DNA from: Lutibacter sp. Hel_I_33_5
GTDB taxonomy: Bacteria > Bacteroidota > Bacteroidia > Flavobacteriales > Flavobacteriaceae
Assembly: GCF_007827455.1 (NCBI RefSeq)
Contig: NZ_VISM01000001.1
Span: 806,001-870,000, forward strand
DNA: 64,000 nucleotides
Direction of reading: 5' to 3'
Below are positions 55,621-64,000 of the stretch, piece after piece. The notes under the pieces are model-generated. The model was not told the DNA's origin, made no database searches, and was given only the letters and a program-made list of their open reading frames with translations. How positions within the stretch are numbered: position 1 is the stretch's first letter; each line of letters begins with the position of its first letter. The position numbers and the translations under genes are program-made.

Positions 55621-56560
55621 TTTTCTCTATATAGGTAAATAATTCATTAATTCCTTCTTCAATAGTTATTGATATCTCAAACCCTATATTATTAAGCTTT
55701 TTATTATTAATAGTATAGTATTTAAGTCCCTTACTGTTTCTAGTATTTTCGGGAAGAATTATTGGAATATCTGACCCATATCTCTTTTTATATACTTCCT
55801 TTACTTTTTCAGCTAAATTAAAAATTGTTATCGTTTGTCCAGATGAAAGGTGAAAGGTATTATCGTTGCAAATCGAAATACTAATAATTGCATTAATTGC
55901 TTGAAATATATCATTATAATGAACAAAATCACGTAATGCACTTCCATCTGATTGTAAAACTATTTTTTTATCCACATATGCGCTCTTACATAAATCGTTT
56001 ACAACCAGCCACCAGCAACTGTTATCTTTGAAGTAAGGGCTTCCATAACTATTTGTCATTCTAATGTTTACACATTGTATTTCTGATGAATTATTAAACA
56101 TATTACAAATACTCTCAGACATAAAGTGAGTTAACCCATATGGAGTATTAGGTGAAGGAGCATAAGATTCATCAACAGAGCCCTCTGGTAAATCCCCATA
56201 CACGTGAACTGTAGAAAAATAAATAAATTTCTTTAAGGTTTTTTTTACTTTAAATGATTCAAGTAAATTCCAAACAGGTAATACATTTATGGAATTAACA
56301 TAACTAGGAGATTTTTTAGAATCATTATGATCTAATGATACAAGATGAATTGCAATATCATATTCAATATTTGTAATATCACTTACTTGTGATTCAGATG
56401 TAATATCGGCAATTAGTACTTTTGCCATTTTTGAATTCCAATCAGCATCATCAGGTTTATTTCGATGGCATAAAGCAGTTATTTCATTACCATCTTTAGC
56501 TAATAAATATGACAGCCTGCCTCCAACATAACCTGAAGCTCCAATTATTAGTATCTTCAT
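55610..56560 (-). CDS. NAD-dependent epimerase/dehydratase (extended SDR)
   Basis: A 316-residue extended short-chain dehydrogenase acting on a nucleotide sugar. The Rossmann motif is GASGYVGGR near residues 7-15; substrate-binding DFVHYNDIFQA fits the family. The usual YxxxK active-site pair reads YGLTH, so Lys is replaced by His, which is rare though seen in some subgroups. Its position right after rfbF, rfbG and the RmlC-like gene suggests it reduces or epimerises CDP-4-keto-6-deoxy-sugar. Product identity is inference. Confidence 0.85.
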   Translation of the reverse strand: MKILIIGASGYVGGRLSYLLAKDGNEITALCHRNKPDDADWNSKMAKVLIADITSESQVSDITNIEYDIAIHLVSLDHNDSKKSPSYVNSINVLPVWNLLESFKVKKTLKKFIYFSTVHVYGDLPEGSVDESYAPSPNTPYGLTHFMSESICNMFNNSSEIQCVNIRMTNSYGSPYFKDNSCWWLVVNDLCKSAYVDKKIVLQSDGSALRDFVHYNDIFQAINAIISISICNDNTFHLSSGQTITIFNLAEKVKEVYKKRYGSDIPIILPENTRNSKGLKYYTINNKKLNNIGFEISITIEEGINELFTYIEKNAK

Positions 56561-56569
56561 TCTGTTATT

Positions 56570-57013
56570 TTACCAATTATAATCATACTTATTAATTTTT
56601 TCCCTAACTACTTCGTTTGGATCATGTTCAAGATTTGAAATATTCATCAAAAGATTAGTCTTTTCACTTATTCCTTCAAATGCCATCCAAATATTAGGAG
56701 GAACAGTTAAACGACAATAATTATTAATAGATAAATTAATATCCATAAATTTTCCGTTTGTGGCACTACCTTCTCTATCATCATATAAAACAAATCTAAT
56801 TTCCCCAATAGGAACGATTATATTTAAAGTCATCTTTATATGCTTTTTCCATGGTTTAATTACCCCAAAATAAATTGTAGAAAAATAAGCTTCTTCAAAC
56901 CCATTATAACCATCATCCGATTTTTTAATACCATGAAACACATCTCCCATTGGTTGAGAAATTATATCTAAAGGTGTTAATTTAACACCTGAAATTAACT
57001 TTAATTTGTCCAT
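56570..57013 (-). CDS. RmlC-like sugar 3,5-epimerase family protein
   Basis: A 147-residue cupin-fold protein resembling dTDP-4-dehydrorhamnose 3,5-epimerase. Supporting segments are GDVFHGIKKSDDGY, FSTIYFGVIKPWKKHIKMTLNI, IRFVLYDDREGS and LTVPPNIWMAFEGI. It is shorter than housekeeping RmlC (about 180 residues). The catalytic His and Tyr are not in canonical positions that I can confirm, so it may be a one-position epimerase or a ketoisomerase. It overlaps rfbG by 13 bases, so its substrate is most likely the CDP-4-keto-6-deoxy-glucose made by that enzyme. Confidence 0.75.
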   Translation of the reverse strand: MDKLKLISGVKLTPLDIISQPMGDVFHGIKKSDDGYNGFEEAYFSTIYFGVIKPWKKHIKMTLNIIVPIGEIRFVLYDDREGSATNGKFMDINLSINNYCRLTVPPNIWMAFEGISEKTNLLMNISNLEHDPNEVVREKINKYDYNW

Positions 57014-58101
57014 ACTATATCTTTTGACAAAGCAATTCCTTCATATTCTTTTATCTGAGCTAATGTAAAATCCAACATATTAATATTAGAGTTATAATAA
57101 TTATAATACCATGTACTAGTAAATTCAATAAGTTTATCATAATCTAAACTAGGGAGCCATTTTATATAAAATAGAGCCTTATCACAATTTAACTTAAGCA
57201 GGCCTGCCTCGTGAAAATCAGAAGTAACAGACGAAAGATATGACGGTTCTTGACTCAAATCCCAATACTTACTTAAATCATCTAGAAGATTTTTGACTGA
57301 TTTAGAATACTCCGCATCTGGTCCAAAGTTAAAACTTTCACCATTAAACTCAATATTCCTATCTAATTCCATTGCAATATGCAAGTAACCACTTAAAGGT
57401 TCTAGCACGTGTTGCCATGGTCGAGTCGCCTTAGGGCTTCTTATCTCCACACTATCACCATCAACCCACGCTTTCATACAATCTGGTACAATTCGATAAT
57501 CAGCCCAATCACCACCACCAATGACATTTCCAGCTCTTACTGTTACTACCCTCACTTTTGATTTCTCACTATCCTTAAAGTAAGAATGATAATAGGATTT
57601 AAAAATTATCTCAGCAGCCCCTTTAGAGCCACTATAAATATCTTTCCCACCAACTGCATCTGTCTCTTTATAACCCCAAACCCATTCAACATTATCATAG
57701 CATTTATCACTTGTAATTATTACAGCAGTACATTTATTGTTTAAGACTCTTAAGGCCTCTAAAACATTGGTTGTTCCCATAACGTTTGATAAAATTGTAT
57801 CAACAGGCTCCTTATATGAAGTAACAACTATTGGTTGAGCAGCCATGTGAAACAAAAAATCTGGTTTTACTTTATCAATAATAGTCTTAACAGCTTTCAA
57901 ATCAGTTACATCTTCAGTAAAATGTGTGATTTTATCTTCAAGACATAAAACTTCATACATTGAGGGGCTTGTTGGAATATCCTTTGATAGCCCATAAACA
58001 TCCGCACCTAGTCCAAGTAACCAGGCACTTAACCATGAGCCTTTAAAACCTGTATTTCCAGTAATCAAGACTTTTTTATTATTAAATGAATTTTTAAACA
58101 T
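57001..58101 (-). CDS. rfbG: CDP-glucose 4,6-dehydratase
   Basis: Converts CDP-glucose to CDP-4-keto-6-deoxyglucose. The protein has 366 residues from the ATG at 58101, which overlaps the rfbF stop by one base (TAATG); a start nine bases upstream lacks family likeness. The NAD motif is VLITGNTGFKGSWL; the active-site YSGSK holds Tyr and Lys; VITSDKCYDN supplies the Ser/Thr-Asp-Lys part; the family block RPWQHVLEPLSGYL is present. Second step of the CDP-deoxysugar branch. Confidence 0.95.
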   Translation of the reverse strand: MFKNSFNNKKVLITGNTGFKGSWLSAWLLGLGADVYGLSKDIPTSPSMYEVLCLEDKITHFTEDVTDLKAVKTIIDKVKPDFLFHMAAQPIVVTSYKEPVDTILSNVMGTTNVLEALRVLNNKCTAVIITSDKCYDNVEWVWGYKETDAVGGKDIYSGSKGAAEIIFKSYYHSYFKDSEKSKVRVVTVRAGNVIGGGDWADYRIVPDCMKAWVDGDSVEIRSPKATRPWQHVLEPLSGYLHIAMELDRNIEFNGESFNFGPDAEYSKSVKNLLDDLSKYWDLSQEPSYLSSVTSDFHEAGLLKLNCDKALFYIKWLPSLDYDKLIEFTSTWYYNYYNSNINMLDFTLAQIKEYEGIALSKDIVWTN

Positions 58102-58880
58102 TATTTCCAATTTATCCAGGGAGCTTTTCCCGTTTCTACTAATTTATTTAAAAAATTTCTTTCTCTTACATTATCCATGCACTGCCAAAAATCATGGTGC
58201 TTAAATGCTTTCAACCCTTTATTATTAACTATTTCCTGCAAAGGTCCAAATTCAAAATCACAATCTTCATCTTCAGATAAATAATCCATTACTTCAGCAT
58301 TCAGTATGAAGAAACCACCATTAATGAATCCAGTATGCATCTGTGACTTTTCATCAAATACATCAACATCATCACTGTTCAAAATCATTTCACCAAAACG
58401 AGAAGGAGGCCTCACTGCAGTTACTGTTGCCAGTTTACCATGATTCTTATGAAATTCAACTAAGCTTTTAAGGTCAACATTACTAAGTCCATCTCCATAT
58501 GTCAAATGAAAGTTATCCGTTTTAAGATGCTTTTGAATTCGTTTTATTCTTGCACCTTTTAAGGTATCTAAGCCTGTATCAATAAACGTAATTTCCCAAT
58601 CACTTTCTTTTCCAGAATTATGAAAGACAGCTGGACTATCTGGTTTTAAATTAATTGTAAAGTCACTATTAGTAACTTTATAATTATAAAAATATTCCTT
58701 TATATATTCTGATTTATAACCTAGTGCTAAAATAAATCTATTAAACCCAAAAGAACTATAATATTTCATGATATGCCATAAAATTGGTTTACCGCCTATT
58801 TCTACCATAGGTTTCGGTTTTAACATTGTTTCTTCACTTAATCGAGTGCCTTTACCCCCGCATAATATTACTACATCCAT
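58101..58880 (-). CDS. rfbF: Glucose-1-phosphate cytidylyltransferase
   Basis: Makes CDP-glucose from CTP and glucose-1-phosphate. It has 259 residues, the standard length. The nucleotidyltransferase signature is VILCGGKGTRLSEET, with KPKPMVEIGGKPILWHIMKYY, the metal site LTYGDGLSNVD and INGGFFILN. Directly coupled to rfbG; the upstream 569-residue gene ends 13 bp before it. Confidence 0.96.
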   Translation of the reverse strand: MDVVILCGGKGTRLSEETMLKPKPMVEIGGKPILWHIMKYYSSFGFNRFILALGYKSEYIKEYFYNYKVTNSDFTINLKPDSPAVFHNSGKESDWEITFIDTGLDTLKGARIKRIQKHLKTDNFHLTYGDGLSNVDLKSLVEFHKNHGKLATVTAVRPPSRFGEMILNSDDVDVFDEKSQMHTGFINGGFFILNAEVMDYLSEDEDCDFEFGPLQEIVNNKGLKAFKHHDFWQCMDNVRERNFLNKLVETGKAPWINWK

Positions 58881-58893
58881 TTTATCAGTAATT

Positions 58894-60579
58894 TTAAATA
58901 TTTAATAATTCTTTTACTCCTTTTTTGGTTACCTGATCAAAAAAAATATTTTTGACTTTTGCACCTAATTCATTAATAATTTGTTTTTCCACATCATCTA
59001 AATTAATGAAATAATCTATTTCTATAGCTAACTCTTCTGCTGTATAAACTATTCGCCACAATCTTTTATCAATGATTTTTGGTATAGGGTTTTGGGTTAT
59101 TGAAGTTTTTGATCCGACGATAATTGCAGGAACACCGTAAGCTAATGCTTCAACTATAGAAGAAGAAGTATTGCTAATAAATAAAAATGAATCCAATACA
59201 TTATCTCTAAATTCTCCCTTTGCCCAAGAATAATTTATTTTCCAAATATCTTTGACTCTTACTTTTAGTCTTTCAATTGAAATTGTTGGGTGTGGTCTTA
59301 TTATAATATTGTACTTAGTGAATTTTTTACACTTACCAACTTCATCTAATGTTCTTATAATATTTATACTATCTTCAAAACCAATCGGAAGAGCTACTAA
59401 AATAGATTTTTTATTTTTTAAAAATCCTATTGGTTTATTAATATCCATAAATCTAAATCCTGGGCCAACAGAAACTTTAATTCCGCTACAAAAACTTCTA
59501 ACTTGATCAACTAAACCATTCCCTATTACAATTATTTCATCTGGAATTACTTTATTATCTACTTCGAGTTGTGTTGGCATTAAGTATAAGTTATAATCGG
59601 TTGAAATTATAAATGCCCTATACCCTTTTACTCTTATTTTTGGGAAAAAATCATGGACTCCTTTTATTAATCCTTTGTCTATAGGTTGATTTTCATTCCA
59701 ATCAATAACTAAATTTAATTTAATTTTGTTTTGTTTGAGACGTTTAATAAAGAAGTAATTCAACAAAGCTTCAAAAGATGATCTATTAAATTTTTCGCTT
59801 TTAATATTCTTCTTAACATAGTTTGTGATATTAATATTTTTGAAATAAAATACTGAATTGCTGCTAACTCTATGCTTGAATAGTAAAATAAAAGCTTTGA
59901 AATAATCAACCAACTTTAAAAAATCGTGTTTAAAAACTATATTTTCATTAGTATTAGAATAAATTTTCTTTAAATCTTTTCTAGAATAATTCGCAATAAT
60001 ATGAGGAAGAAAGAAAATATTTCTCTTTAAATCTTTATCTAGATAAGTAAACAATCCATTATAATACCTATCTACATAGATTTTATCGTTTATACTATTT
60101 TGAAGCATAAATGTATCTATAAGTATGATAGATTTTGAAGATTGTAACTTTATTTTTCTTGATTTGTCTTTTGATAGTGTTTCATTAATTGTGATAAATA
60201 AAATCTGTGCTATCTTTCTAATAACCTTAAGAATAGGGCCAGAAAAATATTCAACATTTTTTATCTTATCTAATTGTATCTTAAAATCAAGATCGGATTG
60301 ACTCAATATTTTATAAAATTCTATGTCATTTGTTATGACTTTTTTGATACCATTACTCTCACTTAGATATCGCCTTACCATTTCCAATTTAATACAAATA
60401 TCAAAAAAAGGAGATTGGTATGGGTGTCTGCTAACAGCAATACTCACGAGATCTGCAATATTACTAGGAGTAGATGTCAAAATCCTCTCTGTTAACTTAT
60501 TAAAATCATAGTGTATTTCAGACGGAATACTATTGAAAACTTTAAGTTGACTAGCAGACATATTATTAAAATCTAGCAT
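58894..60579 (-). CDS. Surface carbohydrate biosynthesis protein, possible GT-B transferase
   Basis: A 561-residue cytoplasmic-looking protein. The C-terminal half has GT-B-like features: SVGPGFRF, ILVALPIGFEDSI, IIIRPHPTIS and FISNTSSSIVEALAYGVPAIIVG, a pattern seen in CDP-glycerol and similar transferases and in the TIGR04326-type surface carbohydrate proteins. The N-terminal half has no motif I can name. The ATG at 60579 overlaps the upstream gene's stop by seven bases; a start 24 bases upstream is possible. It probably transfers a sugar or alditol phosphate; donor unknown. Confidence 0.6.
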   Translation of the reverse strand: MLDFNNMSASQLKVFNSIPSEIHYDFNKLTERILTSTPSNIADLVSIAVSRHPYQSPFFDICIKLEMVRRYLSESNGIKKVITNDIEFYKILSQSDLDFKIQLDKIKNVEYFSGPILKVIRKIAQILFITINETLSKDKSRKIKLQSSKSIILIDTFMLQNSINDKIYVDRYYNGLFTYLDKDLKRNIFFLPHIIANYSRKDLKKIYSNTNENIVFKHDFLKLVDYFKAFILLFKHRVSSNSVFYFKNINITNYVKKNIKSEKFNRSSFEALLNYFFIKRLKQNKIKLNLVIDWNENQPIDKGLIKGVHDFFPKIRVKGYRAFIISTDYNLYLMPTQLEVDNKVIPDEIIVIGNGLVDQVRSFCSGIKVSVGPGFRFMDINKPIGFLKNKKSILVALPIGFEDSINIIRTLDEVGKCKKFTKYNIIIRPHPTISIERLKVRVKDIWKINYSWAKGEFRDNVLDSFLFISNTSSSIVEALAYGVPAIIVGSKTSITQNPIPKIIDKRLWRIVYTAEELAIEIDYFINLDDVEKQIINELGAKVKNIFFDQVTKKGVKELLNI

Positions 60580-61340
60580 GATAATTGTATTTCGTTCATA
60601 CAAATCGACATTACTATATTATGACCTTCTTGAGTAAAATGTACAGCGTCATATGATATATCACTCTCATCTTCTTTAGCTAAATAACGGTTGACATCTA
60701 TATAATTAATGTTTATACTTTTAGATTGAATCTTTCGCAAAAATTCGTTAGATTGCTTCAGTTGTTCATAGAATTCAATTGGTCTTTTTCTATCAATTTT
60801 AATATATTTAGAAAACTCAAAAGTACCAATAAGGTGTATTTTCTCAAAACTTTCAGTTAAAATTTCTACAATATCACAGATTACAGAATCATAGTTGACA
60901 GAATATAGAGTGGTTACTTTTCCTGAATTTAATAAATAATTACATAAAGGAATTTCTATTAATTTATTTTTGAATGGATTTTGATGAAAAATATCATCTA
61001 TAAATTCTTTTTTTTTCGGTGTTGTATCTACAAACCCAATATTCGTAATTAAATTCTTAAACTTTAAATCATTATTGTTTAAAAAATTTATTAAAGAAAA
61101 AAAGATAGTCATTTCTTTAGGTCTAGTAATTAATAAAAAAGAAATTTTATTAATTTTTAATCTATCGATGAATTGATCAGTCCAGGTAAAATAGTTCTCT
61201 TCCCCACTCCCCTTGGAATCTGTAAAAATCAAATACTCAAATTCCTTTTCTAAAAATTTGTCATCATAAGAAACTATTCTAAATTCATTGTTTAATTGTG
61301 CTTTTCCTACACCAAAAAAAAGACCATAATCATCAATCAT
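60573..61340 (-). CDS. SGNH/GDSL-hydrolase-like protein
   Basis: A 255-residue protein with a likely SGNH fold: the C-terminal block YDAVHFTQEGHNIV has the Asp-x-x-His catalytic pair, and FTDSKGSG near residue 40 could be the block-one Ser region, although not a canonical GDS. I see no signal peptide, so it is probably cytoplasmic, with a role as an acyl-ester hydrolase or acyltransferase on the glycan or its precursor (inference). It overlaps the 569-residue gene by seven bases. Confidence 0.55.
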   Translation of the reverse strand: MIDDYGLFFGVGKAQLNNEFRIVSYDDKFLEKEFEYLIFTDSKGSGEENYFTWTDQFIDRLKINKISFLLITRPKEMTIFFSLINFLNNNDLKFKNLITNIGFVDTTPKKKEFIDDIFHQNPFKNKLIEIPLCNYLLNSGKVTTLYSVNYDSVICDIVEILTESFEKIHLIGTFEFSKYIKIDRKRPIEFYEQLKQSNEFLRKIQSKSININYIDVNRYLAKEDESDISYDAVHFTQEGHNIVMSICMNEIQLSC

Positions 61341-61362
61341 TTTAACGTTTTAACTTTATAAA

Positions 61363-62325
61363 TTATTTTTTAGCAAGTACCCAAACATGAGAACTTAATT
61401 TGTTTTTTATTAAAAATTCTTGAAACTCTTTTATAACTGAATCACCTCTTAATTTTAAAATTCTTAGAAACTCTGTGCTTTTACCGCTATTTAAAACTAT
61501 ATCTACGTCTAATACACCAGGTGTCATCACATGAACCTCACTAAATCCAGCTCTTTTAAACAAGAGCTCAAATCCTTTTATACTTAAAAAATTTAAATGA
61601 TGTGGTGGAGAAATACTATTTGAGTCTTCCTCCAAAGTTAGTATATCAAAACCTTCATACCCTAGTGTTGTAATTAAACAATATCCATCTTTTTTTAATA
61701 AACTATTAATAGATTCAACAAAAGTAATAGGCTTATTTACATGCTCTAAAACTTCAAGACTAACTACAAAATCAAATTTATTAGACCATTCTTTTGAATA
61801 TTCCACACTTTTTTGAAGAACTGAAAACCCTTTGCTAGCAATTATTTTTGACGAAACTTCACCTGGCTCAATTGCAAAATAAGAAATATCATTTTTTATT
61901 TTTTTCATCTCTTCAATAAATATTCCTGAGCCAGCACCTACATCACATAAATTTGAAATATTTATTTTTTTCTCATCAATCAATTCAAATAATTGAATGG
62001 CTTTTTTCTTAAATATCTTTTCCCTTCTACTTTCTTCTACTTTAGGTAAAAACTCTTCGAACCAAAATTTTGCAGAAGCACTATTTTTGTAAAAAGTGTT
62101 TAGTGTTTCAAGAGAAGGTCTTGGATTACAAAAAAGAGTCCCACAACTTTCACAAATATTGTATTTAAATCCATCTTTTTTATATTTTAATTTTGCTAAT
62201 GGTGAATCACATGAAACACAATTAATAGATTCAAAACTTTTATTATCAAAGGATTCTGCATCTTTTTTTGAAAGATAAAGATATTCTTCGAATAATTTTT
62301 TGGGTCTTATTTCTGATTCTTTCAT
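61363..62325 (-). CDS. SAM methyltransferase with N-terminal Zn-binding motif
   Basis: A 320-residue class I methyltransferase. The N-terminal zinc ribbon has CVSCDS and ICESCGTLFCNPRP, two Cys pairs near residues 37-40 and 58-61. The SAM motif I is CDVGAGSGIFIEEM, and VSLEVLEHVNKPITF is the post-motif strand. The layout resembles sugar C- or O-methyltransferases of glycan loci. The substrate is likely a nucleotide sugar or glycan; no further evidence. Confidence 0.85.
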   Translation of the reverse strand: MKESEIRPKKLFEEYLYLSKKDAESFDNKSFESINCVSCDSPLAKLKYKKDGFKYNICESCGTLFCNPRPSLETLNTFYKNSASAKFWFEEFLPKVEESRREKIFKKKAIQLFELIDEKKINISNLCDVGAGSGIFIEEMKKIKNDISYFAIEPGEVSSKIIASKGFSVLQKSVEYSKEWSNKFDFVVSLEVLEHVNKPITFVESINSLLKKDGYCLITTLGYEGFDILTLEEDSNSISPPHHLNFLSIKGFELLFKRAGFSEVHVMTPGVLDVDIVLNSGKSTEFLRILKLRGDSVIKEFQEFLIKNKLSSHVWVLAKK

Positions 62326-62337
62326 TAATTCAAGTTT

Positions 62338-62970
62338 TTATATGATATTATCAATTTCTGAAAAATCTTTAATCAATAATTTTTCTTTTTTTATTTCCTC
62401 TGTAGTTGTATACCTCCCTATAAATGAGATATTATTATTTCTAGCTGCATCTCTATCTGTTAACGCATCTCCAATAAATACTACTTCTCTATTGCTATAA
62501 CCATATGCTTTAATGATTTTTTTTACATGCAAATCTTTTTTTTCTGGAGATCCATACACTTCTTTAAAATACTTTCTTATGGATTTTCTATTAAGAATTA
62601 CTTCAATTTCATCACTTGGTGTACCTGTAGAAATATGAAAATCGTATTTCTGATAGTTAGAAGTTATAAAATCATAAACACCCACTACATATGGTGAATC
62701 AATCACTTTTTGTAGTACAAGAATTGAAAATTGTTTAGCAAGCTTATCTACTTGAAGTTGATCAATATCTTCTCCCAAGTAATTTTTATGATAAATTTTA
62801 AATTTTTCAAATCTAGAAACACCACCATTTGCTTCATGATGTACTATCACCTTTTGGACGATATCATTTCCATAAGGCTTATATAATTCTGCAAAAGCTT
62901 CAGTCTTAACATTAACCGATTCTGCGATTACTCCATCATAATCAAATATTATCGCTTTTATTTTATTCAT
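62338..62970 (-). CDS. HAD-superfamily phosphatase
   Basis: A 210-residue haloacid-dehalogenase-type phosphatase. Motif I is IFDYDGVIAES with nucleophile Asp, motif II is STGTPSDE, motif III uses the Lys in GSPEKKD, and motif IV is VFIGDALTDRDAA. The helical cap lies between residues 20 and 85. Probable action: dephosphorylation of a sugar phosphate. The ATG at 62970 overlaps the cyclase gene by eight bases; a second start nine bases upstream is possible. Confidence 0.88.
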   Translation of the reverse strand: MNKIKAIIFDYDGVIAESVNVKTEAFAELYKPYGNDIVQKVIVHHEANGGVSRFEKFKIYHKNYLGEDIDQLQVDKLAKQFSILVLQKVIDSPYVVGVYDFITSNYQKYDFHISTGTPSDEIEVILNRKSIRKYFKEVYGSPEKKDLHVKKIIKAYGYSNREVVFIGDALTDRDAARNNNISFIGRYTTTEEIKKEKLLIKDFSEIDNII

Positions 62971-63616
62971 ATTCTGCAATTATACTGATTGGACAACCAT
63001 CAACTTTGTCTATTAAAAGAGGAAGTGCCGTTACTGATTTTATTACTTTACCGTTTATCTGGTCAAGCTTCATATCTTCGATTAATAGAATATCATTAGC
63101 TAAAAGAAACGATTTGTGTGCTACTCGACCTAATAATCTATTTTGATAACTTGTAAGAGAAATAAAATCGAATCCAATAGCTTTTATGTTGGGACATCTT
63201 ATTTTTAATTGTGTTGCAAAACTAGGTGAAAGCCCTGGATTGTTATTCCAATAAATCTTTTCTTCTCTATACCTACCAAACTTTGTGTTTATAATAAGAA
63301 ATTCTGTATCTACAGGAATATCATTATTTTTAATTAATTTTTCATCTATTATTTCATCGCTTTTTGCCGTGTATAAAATAACATAGACTTTTTTAAATTG
63401 CCAAAAAGAAGCTGGATAATCATTTATAATTTTTCCTTCATCAGAAAAGTGATTAGGGAAATCTATATGTGTTCCGGAATGGTTTGGTAATTTTAAATAT
63501 TTGGTATTAGAACTTGCTCCTTTAGAAATTTCACTTCTTTTTTCTACAAAAACAGCTTTTTCTCCTCCATAGATAGGTGTTTGCTCATTTATAAAATAAG
63601 ATAAAAATAATGTCAT
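62963..63616 (-). CDS. Cyclase-family metal hydrolase (kynurenine-formamidase-like)
   Basis: A 217-residue member of the cyclase (PF04199) family. The family signature HSGTHIDFPNHF gives two metal-binding His and the Asp, and GFDFISLT and PLLIDKVDGCPISII match the C-terminal strands. Best-known members hydrolyse N-formylkynurenine or polyketide lactones. Inside a polysaccharide locus, next to a HAD phosphatase, it may hydrolyse an amide, formyl or lactone on a sugar precursor; that role is inferred. No tryptophan-degradation gene is present nearby. Confidence 0.82.
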   Translation of the reverse strand: MTLFLSYFINEQTPIYGGEKAVFVEKRSEISKGASSNTKYLKLPNHSGTHIDFPNHFSDEGKIINDYPASFWQFKKVYVILYTAKSDEIIDEKLIKNNDIPVDTEFLIINTKFGRYREEKIYWNNNPGLSPSFATQLKIRCPNIKAIGFDFISLTSYQNRLLGRVAHKSFLLANDILLIEDMKLDQINGKVIKSVTALPLLIDKVDGCPISIIAEYE

Positions 63617-63645
63617 CGTATAGTTTATATAATAATTAATAGTGT

Positions 63646-64000
63646 TTATTCTTTAGTAAGAAAATTTTCTTCTTCAATTTCACCTTTAGCCAGGAGTCTC
63701 TCGTAGTTGTAATAAATCTGATCTAAAACACCTTGTCCTAAATCATGGTAATAGTTTAACTGGTATTTTTTAGCTACCTTAGGTTTAAATGTATAAGGTG
63801 TGATATTATAATGTGCTTCTAAAACATTATTAGTATACTCAACCTCAATTCTATCATTAAACATTTCTTTAATCATTTCTAACACATCACGAATTCTCAT
63901 TGACTTAGTGCCAGTAATCATTATATTGGCATTAATAAAATTGTTAGAAAGTATTTCAACACTTGCTCTGGCGGCATCCTTAATATGAATATATTCTCTC
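63646..64000 (-). CDS. NAD-dependent epimerase/dehydratase, C-terminal part (cut by window edge)
   Basis: The C-terminal 117 residues of an extended SDR whose start lies beyond the window. The open frame continues past the first ATG at 63921 to base 64000, with REYIHIKDAARASVEIL preceding it, the classic nucleotide-sugar epimerase segment, followed by TGTKSMRIRDVLEMI. The catalytic YxxxK would be upstream. It presumably acts in the same sugar pathway as the downstream cyclase, HAD and methyltransferase genes. Confidence 0.85.
   Translation of the reverse strand, partial: REYIHIKDAARASVEILSNNFINANIMITGTKSMRIRDVLEMIKEMFNDRIEVEYTNNVLEAHYNITPYTFKPKVAKKYQLNYYHDLGQGVLDQIYYNYERLLAKGEIEEENFLTKE

Overview
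The window is a low-GC chromosomal segment from a marine-type Flavobacteriaceae bacterium (phylum Bacteroidota; something near Polaribacter or Tenacibaculum would fit, inferred from gene content only). The lineage call rests on type IX secretion and gliding genes (porU, porV, gldJ), on two very large secreted proteins with type B gliding-associated C-terminal domains, on NusB with the long Bacteroidota form, on DUF3276, and on promoters of the Bacteroidota kind (TTG, 17-23 bp, TAnnTTTG). No tRNA, rRNA, CRISPR array or insertion sequence was recognised. No stretch above about 300 bp lacks a gene; the longest gap is about 280 bp at 54552-54831, AT-rich and featureless.

Layout. 1-6 kb (minus): a two-component system, then coaE with a YbbR/CdaR-like gene, then nusB, a DUF1573 lipoprotein and yajC, the last group closed by a perfect hairpin terminator at 4003-4030. 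6-8.3 kb (plus): an ABC exporter and a DUF3276 protein. 8.4-10.7 kb (minus): a tightly coupled thioesterase, alpha/beta hydrolase and isochorismate synthase trio, probably menaquinone-related. 10.7-13.2 kb (plus): a pRiA4b ORF-3-like protein and an ABC-2 transporter pair. 13.3-28.6 kb (plus): two paralogous giant secreted proteins of 1840 and 3225 residues, then uvrB. 30.7-33 kb: small secreted proteins and a lipoprotein of unknown role. 33-38.7 kb (minus): AIM24-like, DUF4442 and LysM/receptor-like genes behind guaA, plus a FabH-like ketosynthase. 38.8-47.5 kb: truncated globin, cdd, porV and porU (minus), and gldJ and murF (plus), the conserved gliding/T9SS neighbourhood. 47.5-48.3 kb: an N-acetylglucosamine-kinase-like ATPase. 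48.4-64 kb (minus): a surface polysaccharide (O-antigen or capsule) locus, cut by the window edge.

How it fits together. PorU and PorV belong to the outer-membrane T9SS attachment machinery, and GldJ is an outer-membrane lipoprotein needed for gliding and secretion. The two giant proteins have signal peptides and type B T9SS sorting domains, so they are likely clients of that system. The polysaccharide locus makes a CDP-6-deoxyhexose (RfbF, RfbG, an RmlC-like epimerase and an SDR). It also carries two GT2 transferases, a Wzy-like polymerase, a WecA-like phosphoglycosyl transferase and several uncommon accessory enzymes (cyclase-family hydrolase, HAD phosphatase, SGNH-like protein, alkaline-phosphatase-superfamily protein).

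Most notable: the 3225-residue protein has about 19 Cys/Asp-rich modules against about 5 in its neighbour. Its growth can be read from the sequence as nested duplication, including an 882-bp three-module tandem duplication at 23257-25020. In the polysaccharide locus the WecA-like gene is broken by a one-base frameshift and has a tetranucleotide repeat near its start, and the Wzy-like gene ends in 14 identical AAT codons.
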